Assembly: GCA_027686065.1 (NCBI GenBank)
Contig: JAQCTH010000035.1
Location: 1 to 39,652 of the forward strand
DNA length: 39,652 bases
Direction: 5' to 3'
Origin: Clostridiaceae bacterium AF10-41
GTDB taxonomy: Bacteria; Bacillota; Clostridia; Clostridiales; Clostridiaceae
A model generated the notes under the pieces. The model was given only the letters and a program-made list of their open reading frames with translations. It was not told where the DNA came from and did no database searches. The stretch's first letter is position 1. The number at the start of each line of letters is the position of its first letter. The position numbers and the translations under genes are program-made. This document shows, piece by piece, positions 1 to 7,245 of the stretch.

Positions 1-1
1 A

Positions 2-406
2 TCATCTTTTGAAGTTTACACAGACTATTTTACACTCTCTTTGATTACCTTCAATACCAATAATGCAGCTTTCATAATAGCCATCTCCAGTAGTTCTTGG
101 GCCGCTTATAACTTCATAACCATCATTTTTTAATTTAACAGTTAATTCATCAACCTTGTCTATACTACCTACACTAAAAGCAATGTGAATATATCCAGTA
201 CGAGTTAAAGTTTTTTCTCCATTTTCCATTTGTGGTTTATTCATTATTTCTAATCTTGCACCATCATCAAAGGTTAAAAAATATGATCTAAAATTAGTGT
301 TTTTATTATGATAACAATCATTTGAAGTTGCCCCAAAATACTTTGTAAAAAAGTCCCTTGCCTTTTCTAAATCCTCTACATACATTGCAATGTGTTCTAT
401 CTTCAT
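2..406 (-). CDS. VOC-family (glyoxalase/bleomycin-resistance fold) protein
   Basis: This is a protein of 134 residues that fits one VOC (vicinal oxygen chelate) unit. The N-terminus KIEHIAMYVEDLEKARDFF is the typical first beta-strand and helix, with His4 as a likely metal ligand, and the later stretch YIHIAFSVGS is the second beta-alpha unit. Such proteins are metal-dependent lyases, dioxygenases or drug-binding proteins; the substrate cannot be told from sequence. I place the start at the ATG at 404-406 because GGAGGT (complement of 411-416) sits just upstream. An ATG at 416-418 would add four residues but has no ribosome binding site. The stop codon is at 2-4, so the gene is complete although it touches the window edge. 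Its other neighbours lie outside the window. Family assignment is good, function unknown. Confidence 0.85.
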   Translation of the reverse strand: MKIEHIAMYVEDLEKARDFFTKYFGATSNDCYHNKNTNFRSYFLTFDDGARLEIMNKPQMENGEKTLTRTGYIHIAFSVGSIDKVDELTVKLKNDGYEVISGPRTTGDGYYESCIIGIEGNQRECKIVCVNFKR

Positions 407-441
407 AAATACCTCCATAAATTCAATTTATTTGTTATTTA

Positions 442-447
442 ATTATA
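442..447 (-). promoter_or_regulatory. -10 element of the VOC gene promoter
   Basis: On the minus strand the sequence reads TGCTATAAT, an extended -10 box (TG-n-TATAAT), 36 bases before the start codon. No good -35 is visible at the usual distance, which fits an extended -10 promoter. The rest of the gap (448-643) is AT-rich and shows no convincing promoter for the divergent Sel1-repeat gene. Confidence 0.45.
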
Positions 448-643
448 GCATCCTTTTTAAACATTTAATTATGAATGTAGAATTAAGGAGTAAATTCCTA
501 AATATATGGATAATTTTCATAATTACGAATGAAATGAGGAATTTTACCTTTAGTATATAATATCTATCCCATTTTTTGTTCTATAAAAGAAATAAGAAAA
601 TAAATATAGTAGTAAGAAATTAAATATAGTTTATGGGGGAATA

Positions 644-3157
644 ATGAAACTTAAGTTTGACTTTAATTTTTTATTACTTGAATTTAGAGATTTATATTGT
701 ATTTTAGGAAAAATAAGAAATGAAACGGATTTAAAGGTAATATGCTCAAGACTGATTAAGGTAGTTAAAGAAATAATTATAACTATCCACCTAAATAATA
801 AATTGTTTTATAATAGTGAAAATTCACTTGTAGAAAATATCGAATATTTATCTAGAAAAGATATAATTCCATATGAGCTTATGAAATATATAATAAATTA
901 TTTGGAAAATTTATATTATATAAGAGATATATTAAATGATGATAATGTAGATATCCAAAAAAAATCAGAGTATAAGGATTTATTAAAGGATGAAAAAGTA
1001 ATTTATAGAGTGTGCGTATGGCTTGTAATAAATTGCGGTGAGGAGGATTATTCTCTTTTCTATGATAAGCTAAGTGAAGCTGAAAAAAATGTTTTTAATG
1101 AATATTTAAATTATGATGAAAGTGATGAAAGTAATTACTCTACAGATATATTAAATTCTATAAATGAAATTGAATACCAAAAAGAAATAGAAGAAGATGA
1201 TGATGAGATAAATTCGGCAGAAGAATATTTATTAGCAGGAGAATTGTATTATCTAGGTAAGAATGTTGAGAAAGATTATTACAAAGCTAAAGAATACTTT
1301 GAAAAAGCATCAGAAGAAGGTAGCGAATATGCAGAAAGTTATTTAGGACTTTTTTATGAAAAGGGGTATGGAGGAGAAAAGGATATAGAACAGGCTTTGT
1401 ATTGGTATAAGAAGGCTGCCTTAAAAGGAAATGCATTCTCACAATATTCTCTAGGATATATGTATTTTGCAGGAGAAGAGGTAGAAATAAATTTAGAATA
1501 TTCCTTTAAGTGGTATAAAGAAGCAGCAGAAAGTGGTTTTGCTCCAGCACAGTATGCTTTATCTTATCTTTATAAGAATGGGGAAGGCTGTGAACAAAGT
1601 AATTTCAAAGCATATTATTGGCTGGAGGAATCAGCAGAAAACGATTTTGAAGATGCTTATTATATTTTAGGACAATCCTATTTAGAAGGGAATAATATAG
1701 AAACTAATTACAAAAAAGCATTTTTTTATTTGTCTAAAGGGGCAGAAAAAAATGATATTAGTTGTTTAGAAAGTCTAGGAGACATGTATTATTGGGGATT
1801 ACATGTAGATGAAGATAAGGAAAAGGCATTTGCATTATATGATAAAAGTATAGAAGAAGGTAATACAAGCCTTTATTATAAAGTTGGGAAATTATATGAA
1901 GAAGAAAATAAATTTGAAATGGCATTATTAAATTATTTAAAAGGACATAATAATGGGGATTTGAAGTCTACTCAAAGACTTGGGATAATGTATTACAATG
2001 GAGAAGTAGTTGAAATAGATAAAAGAAAAGCATTATCTTACATGAAATTGGCCACAGAAAGTGAAGATCCACATTCATTATATGTTATAGGTATAGCATA
2101 TCTAAAGGATGACAGAAAAAAAGGAATAAAGTACTTAAAATTAGCCTATGATAAAGGCTCGCATCATGCAGCAGAAGCTCTTGCAAGTGAATATTTAATA
2201 GATTTAGTAAATGAAAAGAAAGTAAATGAAGATGAGTTATTAGAATATATAACTACTGCTAAAGAGCATGAAATGGTAGAGGCAATATATTATTATGGAT
2301 TACTTCATGTTTATGGAGCATGTGTAGAAAAAAACAATGAAAAAGCCTTTAAATACTTTTTAGAAGCAGCTGAAAAGGGATCTGAAAAGGCCATGATAAA
2401 GCTTGGTAATTGGTACAAACATGGGATATTTGTTAAAGCAAATTCAAGAGAAGCAATAGAATGGTATAAAAATGCAGCAGAAAATTATAATACAGAAGCT
2501 TTATTAAACATAATAGAAATTCATGAAAAAGGAATAGGAATAGATAAAAATTATAAAAAAGCTTTAGAAGGGGCATATCTTTTAAAAGAAATTAACATTG
2601 TTGAAGGAAACTTAAAATTAGCATATTATTATTTAAAGGGCATAGGGGTACAAGTGTCTAAAGAAGAAGCAGGTAAATATATAGAAGAATTATTAATATT
2701 AGATGAAGGAAAAGCTTTTAATTTTTTAGGAGAGTTAGCAGAAGAGAATTTGTTTGATAAAAAAGAAGAAGATGCAGTAGAGTATTATTTAAAAGCTATT
2801 TCCCTAGGTGAAACTAAAGCATATTCAAATTTAGAATATTATTTGTATAAAAGAGGAAGAAGCATAGATGAGTTTGAAAATTTGGAAAGCAATATAGAGA
2901 AAATAAATTATAAACTTGATAGAGGAAAAAGTATTTTCATAGAGGGAAAAAATAAAATAGAGCAAGGTAAAAGAGATAATAACTATAGTTTAATAAAAGA
3001 AGGAATTAAGCAGTTAAAGAAAAGTATACATTTAGGTTTTTATGATGCTATAAAAGATATAATAGATTATTATGAGAATGAAGAAAAAAGTAAAAATAAC
3101 TTAATTGAATTGTTTAAATATAAGCAAAAGTCAGTTTATTATGGAATAAGTAATTAA
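644..3157 (+). CDS. Large Sel1-like repeat (SLR/TPR-like) protein
   Basis: An 837-residue protein dominated by Sel1-like repeats. From about residue 195 to 740 units of about 36 residues recur with the pattern A-x-x-x-L-G-x-x-Y-x-x-G ... A-x-x-W/Y-x-x-x-A-A-x-x-G, for example ALYWYKKAALKGNAFSQYSL and AIEWYKNAAENYNTEALLNI. I count roughly a dozen or more units, some degenerate. Repeats of this class form alpha-solenoids that act as protein-protein scaffolds. The first 190 residues are helical and carry an acidic stretch (EIEEDDDEINSAEE) before the repeats. There is no signal peptide or membrane segment, so it is probably cytoplasmic. The ATG at 644 follows GGGGA. The gene stands alone, ending in a hairpin terminator. 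No partner can be inferred from neighbours. Confidence 0.85.
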   Translation: MKLKFDFNFLLLEFRDLYCILGKIRNETDLKVICSRLIKVVKEIIITIHLNNKLFYNSENSLVENIEYLSRKDIIPYELMKYIINYLENLYYIRDILNDDNVDIQKKSEYKDLLKDEKVIYRVCVWLVINCGEEDYSLFYDKLSEAEKNVFNEYLNYDESDESNYSTDILNSINEIEYQKEIEEDDDEINSAEEYLLAGELYYLGKNVEKDYYKAKEYFEKASEEGSEYAESYLGLFYEKGYGGEKDIEQALYWYKKAALKGNAFSQYSLGYMYFAGEEVEINLEYSFKWYKEAAESGFAPAQYALSYLYKNGEGCEQSNFKAYYWLEESAENDFEDAYYILGQSYLEGNNIETNYKKAFFYLSKGAEKNDISCLESLGDMYYWGLHVDEDKEKAFALYDKSIEEGNTSLYYKVGKLYEEENKFEMALLNYLKGHNNGDLKSTQRLGIMYYNGEVVEIDKRKALSYMKLATESEDPHSLYVIGIAYLKDDRKKGIKYLKLAYDKGSHHAAEALASEYLIDLVNEKKVNEDELLEYITTAKEHEMVEAIYYYGLLHVYGACVEKNNEKAFKYFLEAAEKGSEKAMIKLGNWYKHGIFVKANSREAIEWYKNAAENYNTEALLNIIEIHEKGIGIDKNYKKALEGAYLLKEINIVEGNLKLAYYYLKGIGVQVSKEEAGKYIEELLILDEGKAFNFLGELAEENLFDKKEEDAVEYYLKAISLGETKAYSNLEYYLYKRGRSIDEFENLESNIEKINYKLDRGKSIFIEGKNKIEQGKRDNNYSLIKEGIKQLKKSIHLGFYDAIKDIIDYYENEEKSKNNLIELFKYKQKSVYYGISN

Positions 3158-3166
3158 ACAGAATCA

Positions 3167-3220
3167 AGGGGCTTTATCAGAATTTCAATATAAATTCTGA
3201 TAAAGTCTCTTATATATTTT
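3167..3220 (+). terminator. Rho-independent terminator after the Sel1-repeat gene
   Basis: A 19-base-pair stem (3167-3185 with 3192-3210, two G-T pairs) closes a 6-base loop (CAATAT) and is followed by a T-rich run. Confidence 0.8.
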
Positions 3221-3235
3221 ATAAGGAGGAATTTC

Positions 3236-3250
3236 ATGAGATTTTCATAG
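3236..3250 (+). other. Five-codon ORF (MRFS-stop) with a strong ribosome binding site
   Basis: AAGGAGGA (3223-3230) is followed five bases later by ATG AGA TTT TCA TAG. The ribosome binding site is as good as any in the window but the frame ends after four residues. It may be a gene remnant, a chance match, or a tiny leader. The rest of 3251-3410 is AT-rich with nothing else I can name. Confidence 0.3.
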
Positions 3251-3415
3251 TATATTTCTAAATTTTAATAAAAATAAATAATTATATGCTTTTAAAATAT
3301 AAATAATAATAAAAAGTATAATAATTATTTATTTAAAAAATATTAACTATAGAAATTAGAAAATTAATAATAGAATTATCTATATAAAATAAAATTTCAA
3401 AAAAATAAAAAAATA

Positions 3416-3443
3416 TTGAAATAAAAAAATATTTGTGTATAAT
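3416..3443 (+). promoter_or_regulatory. Promoter of the PTS IIA gene
   Basis: TTGAAA (3416-3421), a 16-base spacer and TATAAT (3438-3443), with an upstream TG giving an extended -10 (TGtTATAAT). The start codon is 63 bases downstream. Between them, just before the ribosome binding site, GTAAAACGATATCA (3481-3494) weakly resembles a CcpA cre site (about 11 of 14). Confidence 0.65.
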
Positions 3444-3506
3444 AGAATTATAGTTAAAGTAAAATAATACAACTTAAATGTAAAACGATATCAGGAGGTA
3501 ATAATT

Positions 3507-3824
3507 ATGGCAGAAGATATGGAAGTAATAATCTTTGAAATTATTAGTCAAGGTGGGACAGCGAAGGGATTAGCTTATGAAGCTTTAGCAGCAGCAGAAG
3601 ATGGAGACTTTGATAAGGCAGAAGAGTTATTAAAAGAAGCAGATGTATGTTTAGGGGAAGCTCATAAGATACAAACTAGCATAATACAAGCAGAAGCAAG
3701 AGGCGAAAAAACAGAAGTATCAGTATTATTTGTACACGCTCAAGATCATTTAATGACAGCAATTGAAGCTAAAACTTTAATTGAGCACATTATAAAACTA
3801 CACAAAAAAATTGCAGATAAATAA
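3507..3824 (+). CDS. PTS lactose/cellobiose-family IIA protein
   Basis: A 105-residue soluble phosphocarrier of the PTS Lac family. It takes phosphate from HPr and passes it to the IIB protein encoded next. The segment LFVHAQDHLMTA is the family signature: His77 is the expected phosphorylation site and Asp80 the Mg-binding residue of the trimer. Length is normal for a free-standing IIA. The ATG follows CAGGAGG. It has its own promoter, whereas IIB and IIC lie 530 bases downstream behind a second promoter, with a small membrane-protein gene in between. The nearby GH170 and kinase genes suggest an amino-sugar disaccharide substrate rather than lactose or cellobiose; that is inference. Confidence 0.92.
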   Translation: MAEDMEVIIFEIISQGGTAKGLAYEALAAAEDGDFDKAEELLKEADVCLGEAHKIQTSIIQAEARGEKTEVSVLFVHAQDHLMTAIEAKTLIEHIIKLHKKIADK

Positions 3825-3862
3825 TAATATAAAATTTATAGTTAAAGGAGGTATTTAAACTT

Positions 3863-4195
3863 ATGGGAAGAAAATCTGTTGTAAGTGAGTTAAAGGCTAA
3901 AAGAACAGATTATAATATACCAACCTTTGGATATAAAAGTGCTTTAGTAATATTATTAGGAGCTATAACTGGAACCATAATATTACCAATGCTTTTAAGT
4001 ACTTTAGGTGTAAGTACAAATTTTAGTATATTGCTAGGAAACACATTTATAACAAGCTTTGCTATTACTTATTCAAGATATTTTATAGAAACTAAAAAGG
4101 GATATTGTAAAGCTTTTTGGATGAATTATGTATTTTTTGCATTTTCTTTTGGAATCATATCATATATGTGGAAATATCTAAATTTCTTCATATAA
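3863..4195 (+). CDS. Small membrane protein of unknown function between PTS IIA and IIB genes
   Basis: A 110-residue protein with a basic soluble N-terminus (about 25 residues) and three predicted membrane segments: about 27-48 (SALVILLGAITGTIILPMLL), 53-70 and 87-107. It is led by an excellent AAGGAGG 12 bases before the ATG and starts 38 bases after the IIA stop, so it should be co-transcribed with IIA. I do not recognise the family. It is too small and has too few membrane spans to be a IIC. Position suggests a role in the same sugar uptake system, perhaps as an accessory membrane subunit, but nothing in the protein shows this. Confidence 0.75.
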   Translation: MGRKSVVSELKAKRTDYNIPTFGYKSALVILLGAITGTIILPMLLSTLGVSTNFSILLGNTFITSFAITYSRYFIETKKGYCKAFWMNYVFFAFSFGIISYMWKYLNFFI

Positions 4196-4205
4196 TTTAA
4201 TGGTT

Positions 4206-4222
4206 ATGAAATATAATTTCAT
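4206..4222 (+). promoter_or_regulatory. Palindromic operator TGAAAT-N3-ATTTCA, probably for MurR
   Basis: ATGAAAT-ATA-ATTTCAT is a perfect palindrome of 7+3+7 bases, 28 bases upstream of the -35 box of the IIB promoter. The same 7-base arms with a 3-base centre occur at the murQ promoter (11708-11724), and the 6-base core occurs again there (11736-11750). The RpiR-family regulator at 15371-16216 is the likely ligand. Because it lies upstream of -35 here, it could serve activation or looping rather than simple blocking. Confidence 0.6.
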
Positions 4223-4250
4223 AAAATTTTAAAAAACATGAAAGAAAATA

Positions 4251-4279
4251 TTGAATAATTTTTGAAAACGATTTATAAT
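4251..4279 (+). promoter_or_regulatory. Promoter of the IIB-IIC-GH170-kinase unit with overlapping cre-like site
   Basis: TTGAAT (4251-4256), 17-base spacer, TATAAT (4274-4279). TGAAAACGATTTAT (4263-4276) lies in the spacer and -10 and matches the CcpA cre consensus TGWAARCGYTWNCW at 12 of 14 positions, so CcpA binding would block RNA polymerase. Start codon of IIB is 73 bases beyond the -10. Confidence 0.65.
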
Positions 4280-4351
4280 AAAGACAAAGAATTCATATTA
4301 TAAAAATTATTCTAATAATTAAAAAATATCAAAAAATTGGAGGTATTATTT

Positions 4352-4663
4352 ATGAAAGTTTTATTCGTATGCTCACAAGGAATGTCAAGTGCCATAGCAG
4401 TAAATGCACTTAAAAAAGAAGCAGAAAAAAATGGTGTATCAATGGAAGTAAAAGCTGTAAGTACACAAGAATTTGAAGAAGAAGTTAAAGAAGGTTATGA
4501 CGTAGCAATGGTGGCACCACAAGTTAGACATCGTTTTGATTATTTAAAAGAATATGCAGATGCAGCTAATGTTCCATGTGCATTAATACAACCTCAAGCT
4601 TATAGTCCATTAGGTGGACCAAAGCTATTAAAACAAGTTAAAGATCTTGTAGAAACTAAATAG
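4352..4663 (+). CDS. PTS lactose/cellobiose-family IIB protein
   Basis: A 103-residue IIB of the lactose/cellobiose family. The N-terminus MKVLFVCSQGMSSAIAVNAL contains the phosphorylatable cysteine, Cys7, in the phosphatase-like P-loop (CSQGMSSA). It receives phosphate from the IIA protein and gives it to the sugar as it passes IIC. I choose the ATG at 4352, preceded by TTGGAGGT; a TTG at 4337 is in frame but forms part of that ribosome binding site. It opens a transcription unit with IIC 67 bases downstream and has a dedicated promoter with operator and cre-like sites. Confidence 0.93.
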   Translation: MKVLFVCSQGMSSAIAVNALKKEAEKNGVSMEVKAVSTQEFEEEVKEGYDVAMVAPQVRHRFDYLKEYADAANVPCALIQPQAYSPLGGPKLLKQVKDLVETK

Positions 4664-4730
4664 TTTCATACAAGCTTTAAATAAATTTACTTTTCATTTT
4701 ATTTTATTTATTATAAGGGGGAATCATTTT

Positions 4731-6068
4731 ATGAACAGTTTTGCTGAATTTTTAGATAAGAAATTATCTACACCAATGGCAAAATTAGCAGAGCAACGCC
4801 ATTTACGTGCTGTGCGTGACGGTATTATAGCTACATTACCATTAATTATTGTTGGGTCATTTTTCCTAATAATTGCGAATCCACCACTTCCAGAAGCCTG
4901 GGGAATTACTAAAACATTAAAGGCTAATGCCGCAACAATAGTACTTCCATTTAGAATGACAATGTATATTATGACAATTTATGCTTGTTGGGGTATAGGA
5001 TATAGTTTAGCTAGATCATATAAACTTGACGGTGTTACTGGAGGTACATTATCAGCAGCAGCATTTTTCTTAACACTTGTACCAAAGAGTGCAGCAGCAT
5101 TAGCTCCAGAGTTAATGGAAATAGTTAAGGGAAATCCAGATCTTTTAAAATGGTATCAAGGAGTACCTCAAGGATTCCAAATGCCTATGGCAAACATGGG
5201 TGGAGGCGGAATGTTCGTTGGTATTATAGTATCAATACTTGCAGTTGAAATATTTAGATTTACAAATAAAAGTGGATTTAAAATTTCAATGCCAGAACAA
5301 GTTCCAGCATCAGTTGCAAGAAGCTTTGAAGCTTTAACACCAGCAACAATTATAGTTTTATTAATAGGTTCAATAACTTACTATGCAAAATTTGATTGGC
5401 ATGGATTTGTTGGTAAACTAGTTGCACCATTAGTATCAGCTTCTGATACATTACCAAGTGTTTGGATATTAGTACTTTTAGTTACATTCTTCTGGTCATT
5501 TGGTATTCATGGTGTATCAATAGTTGGATCTATTGCAAGACCATTATGGTTAGTTTTATTAGAACAAAACTCAACTGCAGCAGCAGCAGGAGATGCATTA
5601 CCAGCAATAGCAGCAGAACCTTTCTTCCAATGGTTTATATGGATTGGAGGATCAGGATGTACAATAGGATTAGTTATATGTTTGGCAATATTTGCTAAAT
5701 CAAGTTATGCTAAACAACTAGGAAGAGTTGCTTTAGTTCCAGGTATATTCAACATTAATGAGCCAATTATATTTGGTGCACCAGTAGTGTTAAATCCAAC
5801 ATTAATAATACCATTTATAATTACTCCATTAGTAACAGGAACATTAGCGTGGATTGCTACATCTGTAGGATTAGTATCTAGAGTTATAGTAACAGCACCT
5901 TGGACATTACCAGGACCAATTGGAGCATTTATAGCGACAAATGACTGGAGAGCAGCAGTATTAAATGCAATTTGTATAATAATTTCAGTAATAATTTACT
6001 ATCCATTTGTTAAAATGTACGATAAGAAATTATTAGTAGAAGAACAAGGCGAAGCTATAGCTGAATAA
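4731..6068 (+). CDS. PTS lactose/cellobiose-family IIC permease
   Basis: A 445-residue integral membrane permease of the EIIC Lac/Cel family. The N-terminal LSTPMAKLAEQRHLRAVRDG followed by IIATLPLIIVGSFFLIIANP is characteristic, as are the SFGIHGVSIVGSIARPLW segment and FNINEPIIFGAPVVLNP (about residues 338-354), the conserved substrate-site loop. Around ten hydrophobic segments are visible. Length agrees with other free-standing IIC proteins. It follows IIB and precedes a hairpin with T-tract and then a GH170 hydrolase. Family annotation usually says cellobiose, but the neighbours argue for a phospho-amino-sugar disaccharide. No biochemical specificity can be read from sequence. Confidence 0.92.
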   Translation: MNSFAEFLDKKLSTPMAKLAEQRHLRAVRDGIIATLPLIIVGSFFLIIANPPLPEAWGITKTLKANAATIVLPFRMTMYIMTIYACWGIGYSLARSYKLDGVTGGTLSAAAFFLTLVPKSAAALAPELMEIVKGNPDLLKWYQGVPQGFQMPMANMGGGGMFVGIIVSILAVEIFRFTNKSGFKISMPEQVPASVARSFEALTPATIIVLLIGSITYYAKFDWHGFVGKLVAPLVSASDTLPSVWILVLLVTFFWSFGIHGVSIVGSIARPLWLVLLEQNSTAAAAGDALPAIAAEPFFQWFIWIGGSGCTIGLVICLAIFAKSSYAKQLGRVALVPGIFNINEPIIFGAPVVLNPTLIIPFIITPLVTGTLAWIATSVGLVSRVIVTAPWTLPGPIGAFIATNDWRAAVLNAICIIISVIIYYPFVKMYDKKLLVEEQGEAIAE

Positions 6069-6083
6069 AATAAGAATCATTAG

Positions 6084-6114
6084 AGTGGTGAAGAAATTCA
6101 CCACTTTATTTTAA
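6084..6114 (+). terminator. Intra-operon terminator-like hairpin between IIC and the GH170 gene
   Basis: AGTGGTGAA (6084-6092) pairs with TTCACCACT (6097-6105) across a GAAA tetraloop, followed by TTATTTT. The short T-tract suggests partial termination or 3'-end protection, which would lower expression of the hydrolase and kinase relative to IIB and IIC. Confidence 0.6.
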
Positions 6115-6136
6115 AAGAAATTTAGAGGTGAACAAT

Positions 6137-7231
6137 ATGGGAAAGTTAGGAATATCAATTTACTCAGAAAAAACAACAGAAGAAGCAATATATAAATATA
6201 TAGATACAGCTAGTGAATATGGATTTAGCAGAATATTTTCCTGTTTACTTTCAGTAAATGATACTAAAGAAAATATAAAAAATAAATTTAAAAAAATAAA
6301 TGAATATGCAAAAATGAAGGGTTTTGAAATTATAGTAGATGTAAGCCCAAGAGTTTTTGACGAATTAGGAATAAGCTATAAAGATCTAAGCTTCTTTAAA
6401 GAAATTGGAGCAGACGGACTTAGGTTAGATATGGGATTTACTGGTTCAGAAGAATCATTAATGACTTTTAATGATGAAAATCTTAAAATTGAAATCAATA
6501 TGAGTAATAATACTAATTATATAGATACAATAATTGATTATATGCCTAATAAAGATAATTTAATTGCTTGTCATAACTTCTATCCACATAGATATAGCGG
6601 TTTAAATTTTGAACATTTCATGAAATGTACAGAAAGATTTAATAAGCATGGGTTAAGAACAGCTGCATTTATAACAAGTCAAAATGAAGGAACATTTGGT
6701 CCTTGGCCAGTTACAGATGGGCTTCCTACATTAGAACTTCATCGTAACTTACCAATAGAAGTTCAAGCAAAGCATTTAATAGCTTTAGGTAATATAAATG
6801 ACATAATAATATCGAATTGTTATCCTACAGAAGAAGAAATGAAAAAGCTAGGTACTATGAGAAAAGACATGGTAACCTTCGATGTTTATCTTGAAGAATC
6901 TACTCCAGGAATAGAAAGAAAAATATTATTTGAAGAAAAGCACTTTAATCGTGGAGATTTTTCAGATAATTTAATTAGATCAACACAAAGTAGAGTTAAG
7001 TATAAAGGCCATAAGTTTGAGCTATTTAATGCACCGGAAATAATAAAAAGAGGTGATATAGTAATAGAAAGTAGTGAATATGGTCATTATGCTGGTGAAC
7101 TTCAAATTGCATTAAGTGATATGAAAAACAGTGGAAAATCTAATGTTGTGGGACATATTAAAGAAGATGAAATATTTATTTTAGATTATATAAAACCATG
7201 GCAAAAATTCAACTTCAACTTAATCAAGTAA
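6137..7231 (+). CDS. MupG-like GH170 / DUF871 phospho-disaccharide hydrolase, copy 1
   Basis: A 364-residue TIM-barrel protein of the DUF871 family, whose characterised member is Staphylococcus aureus MupG (GH170), which cleaves MurNAc-6P-GlcNAc after PTS import. Family landmarks are present: GISIYSEKTTEEAIYKYI at the N-terminus, CHNFYPHRYSGL near residue 150, TDGLPTLELHR near 195 and STQSRVKY near 280. Compared with the second copy at 14265-15344 it carries extra residues (GTFGPWPV) just before the DGLPTLE motif and is generally diverged, so substrate or linkage preference may differ. I use the ATG at 6137 with AGAGGTG upstream; the in-frame GTG at 6128 is within that site. The kinase gene follows 14 bases later. 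Signal peptide absent: cytoplasmic. Confidence 0.85.
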   Translation: MGKLGISIYSEKTTEEAIYKYIDTASEYGFSRIFSCLLSVNDTKENIKNKFKKINEYAKMKGFEIIVDVSPRVFDELGISYKDLSFFKEIGADGLRLDMGFTGSEESLMTFNDENLKIEINMSNNTNYIDTIIDYMPNKDNLIACHNFYPHRYSGLNFEHFMKCTERFNKHGLRTAAFITSQNEGTFGPWPVTDGLPTLELHRNLPIEVQAKHLIALGNINDIIISNCYPTEEEMKKLGTMRKDMVTFDVYLEESTPGIERKILFEEKHFNRGDFSDNLIRSTQSRVKYKGHKFELFNAPEIIKRGDIVIESSEYGHYAGELQIALSDMKNSGKSNVVGHIKEDEIFILDYIKPWQKFNFNLIK

Positions 7232-7245
7232 TTGGAGGTTAATTT

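Noticed and set aside
3394..3422. ATTTCAA...TTGAAAT inverted pair near the IIA promoter as an operator
   Set aside because: The half-sites are in the opposite order and about 15 bases apart, unlike the three perfect sites, and could arise from AT-rich sequence.
6128..6136. GTG at 6128 as start of the first GH170 gene
   Set aside because: It is part of the AGAGGTG ribosome binding site; the ATG at 6137 has proper spacing.
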